Part shown: positions 63,930 through 64,000 of the stretch, in pieces
Numbering within the stretch: position 1 is the stretch's first letter
Layout: each line of letters opens with the position of its first letter
Source: Riemerella columbipharyngis
GTDB lineage: Bacteria; Bacteroidota; Bacteroidia; Flavobacteriales; Weeksellaceae
Direction: 5' to 3'
NCBI RefSeq assembly: GCF_900101995.1
Contig: NZ_FNAS01000011.1
Span: 1-64,000 of the forward strand
DNA length: 64,000 bases
Position numbers and translations under genes: made by a program
Notes under the pieces: model-generated
Database searches by the model: none
Told to the model about the DNA's origin: nothing
The model's input: the letters and a program-made list of their open reading frames with translations, nothing else

Positions 63930-64000
63930 ATGAAAAAATTAACACTTATATTGTCATTATTTCTAATCGGAATAATGAATGCCCAACAAGTAAAATGGAT
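63930..64000 (+). CDS. secreted protein, 5' part only
   Basis: The ATG at 63930 starts a signal peptide (MKKLTLILSLFLIGIMNAQQ). The gene is cut by the window end after 23 codons, so no family can be named. Its position 14 bases after the third transporter gene suggests co-transcription. Confidence 0.75.
   Translation, partial: MKKLTLILSLFLIGIMNAQQVKW

Overview
The window looks like a chromosomal segment of a low-GC member of Bacteroidota, class Flavobacteriia, most likely the Chryseobacterium/Riemerella/Bergeyella group (Weeksellaceae). The evidence is the flavobacterial promoter signature (TTG, about 19 bases, TAnnTTTG) in front of many genes, the lack of clear Shine-Dalgarno sequences, a bacillithiol gene (bshA), a menaquinone gene (menD), an OmpA protein with thrombospondin type 3 repeats, and gene orders familiar from this class. 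The genus is inferred from general similarity only.

Layout. 0-3.2 kb: a copper module, made of a small Cys-rich secreted protein and a periplasmic multicopper oxidase fused to a Met/His-rich linker and a beta-rich C-terminal domain. 3.2-6.7 kb: a gene graveyard with a broken NAD(P)-binding oxidoreductase, a broken repeat protein, a broken membrane protein/XRE regulator pair and an IS5-type transposase remnant. 6.8-28.3 kb: housekeeping genes (rpiB, rnr, LysE exporter, LD-carboxypeptidase, menD, pabB/pabC, trpS, mnmG, ybeY, patatin/BamA-like protein, lepA, clpC). Two perfect parS sites flank mnmG. 28.4-28.9 kb: an AT-rich intergenic region with four sequences fitting the DnaA-box consensus, a candidate oriC.

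28.9-37.5 kb: pgk, two glycosyltransferases, sufE, an asymmetric ABC-F ATPase, smpB, ompA, a KdsC-type phosphatase and a DUF2520-like dehydrogenase. 37.5-40.3 kb: an AT-rich stretch whose only convincing gene is a secreted cysteine-peptidase-fold (DUF7689-like) protein. 40.3-46.0 kb: the translation neighbourhood rpsU-xer recombinase-hpf-tRNA(Thr,Tyr,Gly,Thr)-pyrD-tuf-tRNA(Trp)-secE-nusG. Here pyrD sits between the tRNAs and tuf, and the ribosomal protein genes that normally follow nusG are absent. 46.1-49 kb: a GH3 beta-N-acetylhexosaminidase translationally coupled to bshA, then an IS1595-type remnant. 49.9-59 kb: a secreted unknown, a CcoI-type copper P-ATPase divergent from a Crp/Fnr regulator, then panB, an RluA-type pseudouridine synthase, mutL, a rhomboid protease and an EEP-family hydrolase. 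59.2-63.9 kb: three tandem POT-family peptide transporters, followed by the start of a further secreted protein cut by the window end.

Most intact genes are core housekeeping. I found no CRISPR array, prophage, restriction system or complete mobile element. The best leads are the parS/oriC-like cluster, the disrupted tuf-nusG neighbourhood, the fused copper oxidase, the one-sided ABC-F ATPase and the DUF7689-like secreted protein.
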